Of a stretch of 64,000 nt of DNA, positions 61,630 through 64,000 are shown piece by piece. Made by a program: the position numbers and the translations under genes. Numbering within the stretch: position 1 is the stretch's first letter; every line of letters starts with the position of its first letter. Under the pieces are notes generated by a model. That model saw only the letters and a program-made list of their open reading frames with translations, was not told the DNA's origin and did no database searches. This DNA is from Christiangramia bathymodioli. Its GTDB lineage: Bacteria > Bacteroidota > Bacteroidia > Flavobacteriales > Flavobacteriaceae. Location of the stretch: positions 17,786 to 81,785 of the forward strand of contig SRSL01000007.1 in the NCBI GenBank assembly GCA_009735695.1, given 5' to 3'.

Positions 61630-63135
61630 ATGAAAATTGCCATTTACTTGCTTGTCTTTTTTAGCCTCTTTAGCCATCAGTTCCACCCCCAGGAAATTTC
61701 TGCCACCTTGCTGGAAGAAGGAACTGAAAAACCAGTGGCCTTCGCGACCATACAGTTTCAGGAAAATCGAGGCGTAGTGAGCAATGAAGAGGGCTTTTTT
61801 AAGATTCCTGCCTCAGCAGATATTTCAGAAATAAACATTTCCTCCATAGGCTACGAAAGTAAAAGCTTGAGCCTGGAACAGATCAAACCGGTTATTTATC
61901 TAAAATCGGCGACCATAGCACTTTCAGGAGTATTCATTTCAGATAAAAATCTCGAAGCTGAAGAGGTTGTGGAAAGGGCAATTGCCGCTGTGCCCCAGAA
62001 CTATGATTTCGAATTTCGAAAGAAAAGATTCTTTTTGCGGCGGTCTTATGTAGATCGGGTAAACGAATTCAAACTGGATGTGGAAGAAAGTACGGTTGAA
62101 GGCTTAGACCAGGCATTCATGGATAAAATAGCAAGCCAGATTCCAAAATATGTGGATAGTTACAGAGAATATCTGGGTGATCTTTACGGAAACTACGAAA
62201 ACCAGAAGGTACAACTTCTTAAGGCCGCAAACCTTGAAAATCCCCTGAATGAAGAATCTGTTGAGGATATGGTGGACAGATTTGAAAAAATCCTGAATGA
62301 AAATGTGACTGATGGCACTTTCTTAAAAATTAAATCGGGAATCTTTGGGGCGAAAGTGGATTCAGAAGAATTAAAGGAAGGCTTTGAGGAGAGCAAGATT
62401 TCCAGAAATCCTGAAACACCTGAAGAAATTAAAGAACAAGAAAAGAAAAGGCTTGAAAATGCACGGAATTCAGCGAATAGGAGCATTGAAAGGCTGATGG
62501 AAAATATGTTCTGGCAGGAAGATATAACCCTGGATGTTTTCGAGAAGACCAGAAAATATGAATTTACCACCGAAGGATTTATTAATATCAATAATTCGAT
62601 CGCTTATGTGGTGGCCTTTGAGCCTAAAAGAGGTGCTGATTTCAAAGGGAAGATTTATATAGATACCGAAGATTTCGGTATTCATCGACTGGATTACGAA
62701 AATATAAAGAATTTAAAGTCCTTCAGCCTTTTGGGAATTAGTACCCAGGACCATTTGTATAGCGGGAAAATGATCTTCAGTAAAGGTGAAAACAGCAAAT
62801 ATGCTCCCAGGTTCATTGAACATAATTCGGGAAGCAAGGCAGAAGTAGACCGGCCTTTGACACTTCTGGTTAAAGAGCAAAAGGGTTTTATCTTCAAAAG
62901 GAAGCTGGAAGAAGTAGATATGGAATTTAAGATCAATACTACTAACCTTGTTAAGACTGAACTGGTAGTCTATGAGGATATGAAATTTACCGAGAATGAA
63001 TTTGAAAAAATTTCAACCGGAAGCGATTTTGATTATAAGACCTTTAAGGAATACGATCCTGAGTTCTGGAGCGGTTACAATATCATAGAGCCCAATGCAG
63101 CTATTAAGGAATTTACAGCCTTAGAAACCGATTAG
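61630..63135 (+). CDS. Secreted carboxypeptidase-like regulatory domain protein
   Basis: A 501-residue protein with a signal peptide (cleavage near FHPQEI). Residues 22-100 form a CarboxypepD_reg-like / TonB-receptor-plug-associated domain (ISATLLEEGTEKPVAFATIQFQENRGVVSNEEGFF, ISSIGYESKSL). The remainder includes a long charged helix (about 250-290) and beta-rich segments up to GYNIIEPNAAIKEF. These proteins sit in the Bacteroidota envelope with unknown function. The promoter region shows TTTTTTG and TAATTTCG at plausible spacing. Confidence 0.75.
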   Translation: MKIAIYLLVFFSLFSHQFHPQEISATLLEEGTEKPVAFATIQFQENRGVVSNEEGFFKIPASADISEINISSIGYESKSLSLEQIKPVIYLKSATIALSGVFISDKNLEAEEVVERAIAAVPQNYDFEFRKKRFFLRRSYVDRVNEFKLDVEESTVEGLDQAFMDKIASQIPKYVDSYREYLGDLYGNYENQKVQLLKAANLENPLNEESVEDMVDRFEKILNENVTDGTFLKIKSGIFGAKVDSEELKEGFEESKISRNPETPEEIKEQEKKRLENARNSANRSIERLMENMFWQEDITLDVFEKTRKYEFTTEGFININNSIAYVVAFEPKRGADFKGKIYIDTEDFGIHRLDYENIKNLKSFSLLGISTQDHLYSGKMIFSKGENSKYAPRFIEHNSGSKAEVDRPLTLLVKEQKGFIFKRKLEEVDMEFKINTTNLVKTELVVYEDMKFTENEFEKISTGSDFDYKTFKEYDPEFWSGYNIIEPNAAIKEFTALETD

Positions 63136-63169
63136 AAAAATAGTTCTATCTTAGGCATATATCTAAAAT

Positions 63170-63616
63170 ATGAAAGCCAGTATTTTTCTATTAATAGCTA
63201 CCTTAACTATCCAAATGACCACAGCACAAAATTCTTTCAATCTTCAAAAAGACCATGACGCTATCCTGGTATCCGATCTTTCTGCTTCTGCAAGGTTTTA
63301 TGGAAAAGTACTTGGGCTGAAAGAAATACCTAACGGCGGACTGGGGGACCATATTCGCTGGTTTCAGTTGGGAGATAATGTGCAGATCCACCTTATTGAA
63401 AGCGATAAAACCACCGAAAAAGACAAAGGGGTTCATTTTGCCATTAATACCAGTGACCTCTCGACATTTATGCAGCATCTAAAAGATAAAAAGGTGCATT
63501 TTGAGAACTGGCCTGGCGATGAAGGTGTAACCAATACCCGCCCTGATGGGATCAAACAGGTCTATCTGCAGGATCCCGATGGATACTGGATCGAGGTTAA
63601 TGATAACAGGCTTTAG
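63170..63616 (+). CDS. Secreted VOC/glyoxalase-fold protein
   Basis: A 148-residue protein with a signal peptide (cleavage near TTAQ). A complete VOC fold follows: KDHDAILVSDLSASARFYGKVLGLKEI, then HIRWFQLGDNVQIHLIE with likely metal ligands His and Glu, and VYLQDPDGYWIEVND. Such proteins are glyoxalases, dioxygenases or binding proteins; export makes a detoxification or ligand-binding role more likely, but unproven. It follows the previous gene by 35 bases. Confidence 0.85.
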   Translation: MKASIFLLIATLTIQMTTAQNSFNLQKDHDAILVSDLSASARFYGKVLGLKEIPNGGLGDHIRWFQLGDNVQIHLIESDKTTEKDKGVHFAINTSDLSTFMQHLKDKKVHFENWPGDEGVTNTRPDGIKQVYLQDPDGYWIEVNDNRL

Positions 63617-63618
63617 AA

Positions 63619-64000
63619 TTAAATCTTATCGGTAGCTACTTTGTAAGTAGGATCCTCAATGATATTCACCTCGATGATCTTATCTGCATTGTCCAATAAT
63701 CTCCTGCAGTCCGGGCTCAAATGCCTCAGGTGAAGCGTTTTTCCCTGTTTCAAGTAACGTTCGGTTAATTTGTTCAGGGCTTCGATCCCCGACATGTCTA
63801 CAACCCGACTTTCAGAAAAATCGATGATGACTTCCTCTGGATCATTCAAAACATCGAATTTACTGTTAAATGCTGAAACCGATCCGAAGAAAAGGGGACC
63901 GTAGATCTCATAATGTTTTATACCATTTTCATCGATGCTTTTCCTGGCACGGATCCGTTTCGCGTTATCCCAGGCAAATACCAGGGCCGAAATGATCACT
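63619..64000 (-). CDS. C-terminal part of a SulP-family anion transporter, cut by the window edge
   Basis: The frame is open from beyond base 64000 to the stop at 63619. The visible 127 residues include the end of the last transmembrane helix (IISALVFAWDNAKRIRARK) and a complete STAS domain (HYEIYGPLFFGSVSAFNSKFDVLNDPEEVIIDFSESRVVDMSGIEALNKL). SulP proteins move sulfate, bicarbonate or other anions through the inner membrane; the STAS domain regulates them in the cytoplasm. The substrate is not determinable from the tail. Confidence 0.9.
   Translation of the reverse strand, partial: VIISALVFAWDNAKRIRARKSIDENGIKHYEIYGPLFFGSVSAFNSKFDVLNDPEEVIIDFSESRVVDMSGIEALNKLTERYLKQGKTLHLRHLSPDCRRLLDNADKIIEVNIIEDPTYKVATDKI

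Overview
The window looks like a chromosome segment of a marine-type flavobacterium (Bacteroidota, Flavobacteriaceae, Gramella/Salegentibacter-like). Evidence: AT-rich DNA, promoters of the TTTG / TAnnTTTG type, SusR-like hybrid regulator architecture, a fused CcoN/CcoO cbb3 oxidase, a GlgE pathway and many signal-II lipoproteins. The genus is inference; the phylum is well supported by promoter grammar and gene families.

Layout. (1) 1-12.9 kb is a mobilizable genomic island. It carries a mercury/metal-type operon on the minus strand (arsR, merTP, a MerA-like flavoprotein, a GDCCVxC protein, a CsoR-like protein, a small thioredoxin). It also has ssb and radC, a mobilization module (candidate oriT, MobA/BtgA-like accessory protein, DUF5712 relaxase, TraG/VirD4-type coupling protein), an AbiEi/AbiEii toxin-antitoxin pair and a tyrosine integrase. 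The integrase abuts a 3' fragment of initiator tRNA-Met, the likely attachment scar. (2) 12.8-17.9 kb is a strange array of secreted-protein genes punctuated by six full or degenerate copies of that tRNA 3' end, each followed or preceded by a terminator. One lipoprotein gene is duplicated together with its promoter region and a 9-bp tandem repeat, and the second copy is split by an IS110-family element. That element's non-coding end holds a convincing bridge-RNA candidate matching both its own junction and its insertion site. (3) 18-24 kb holds assorted secreted or membrane proteins (lipoproteins, PAP2 phosphatase, fasciclin, amidohydrolase).

(4) 24-43 kb is a microaerobic-respiration neighbourhood: hemN, deoC-deoD, universal stress proteins, a PAS histidine kinase paired with a receiver-CRP fusion regulator, and a complete cbb3 oxidase set (ccoI, ccoS, ccoNO, ccoQ, ccoP, ccoG, ccoH, SafE-like). 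Four promoters here share a TGA-N6-TCA palindrome exactly 23 bp upstream of a TAnnTTTG-like box, in front of hemN, two stress-protein genes and ccoS. The simplest reading is a local regulon of the receiver-CRP fusion.

(5) 43.8-55.7 kb holds a hybrid two-component regulator that has lost its phospho-accepting His and Asp and its N-box Asn, convergent with a four-gene alpha-glucan operon (glgE, maltokinase, glgB, GH31 glucosidase). (6) 55.9-64 kb holds a lipoprotein paralogous to the one at 20.3 kb, glpD, a c-type cytochrome, a SpoU methyltransferase, a conserved protein of unknown role, two secreted proteins and the C-terminus of a SulP transporter cut by the window edge.
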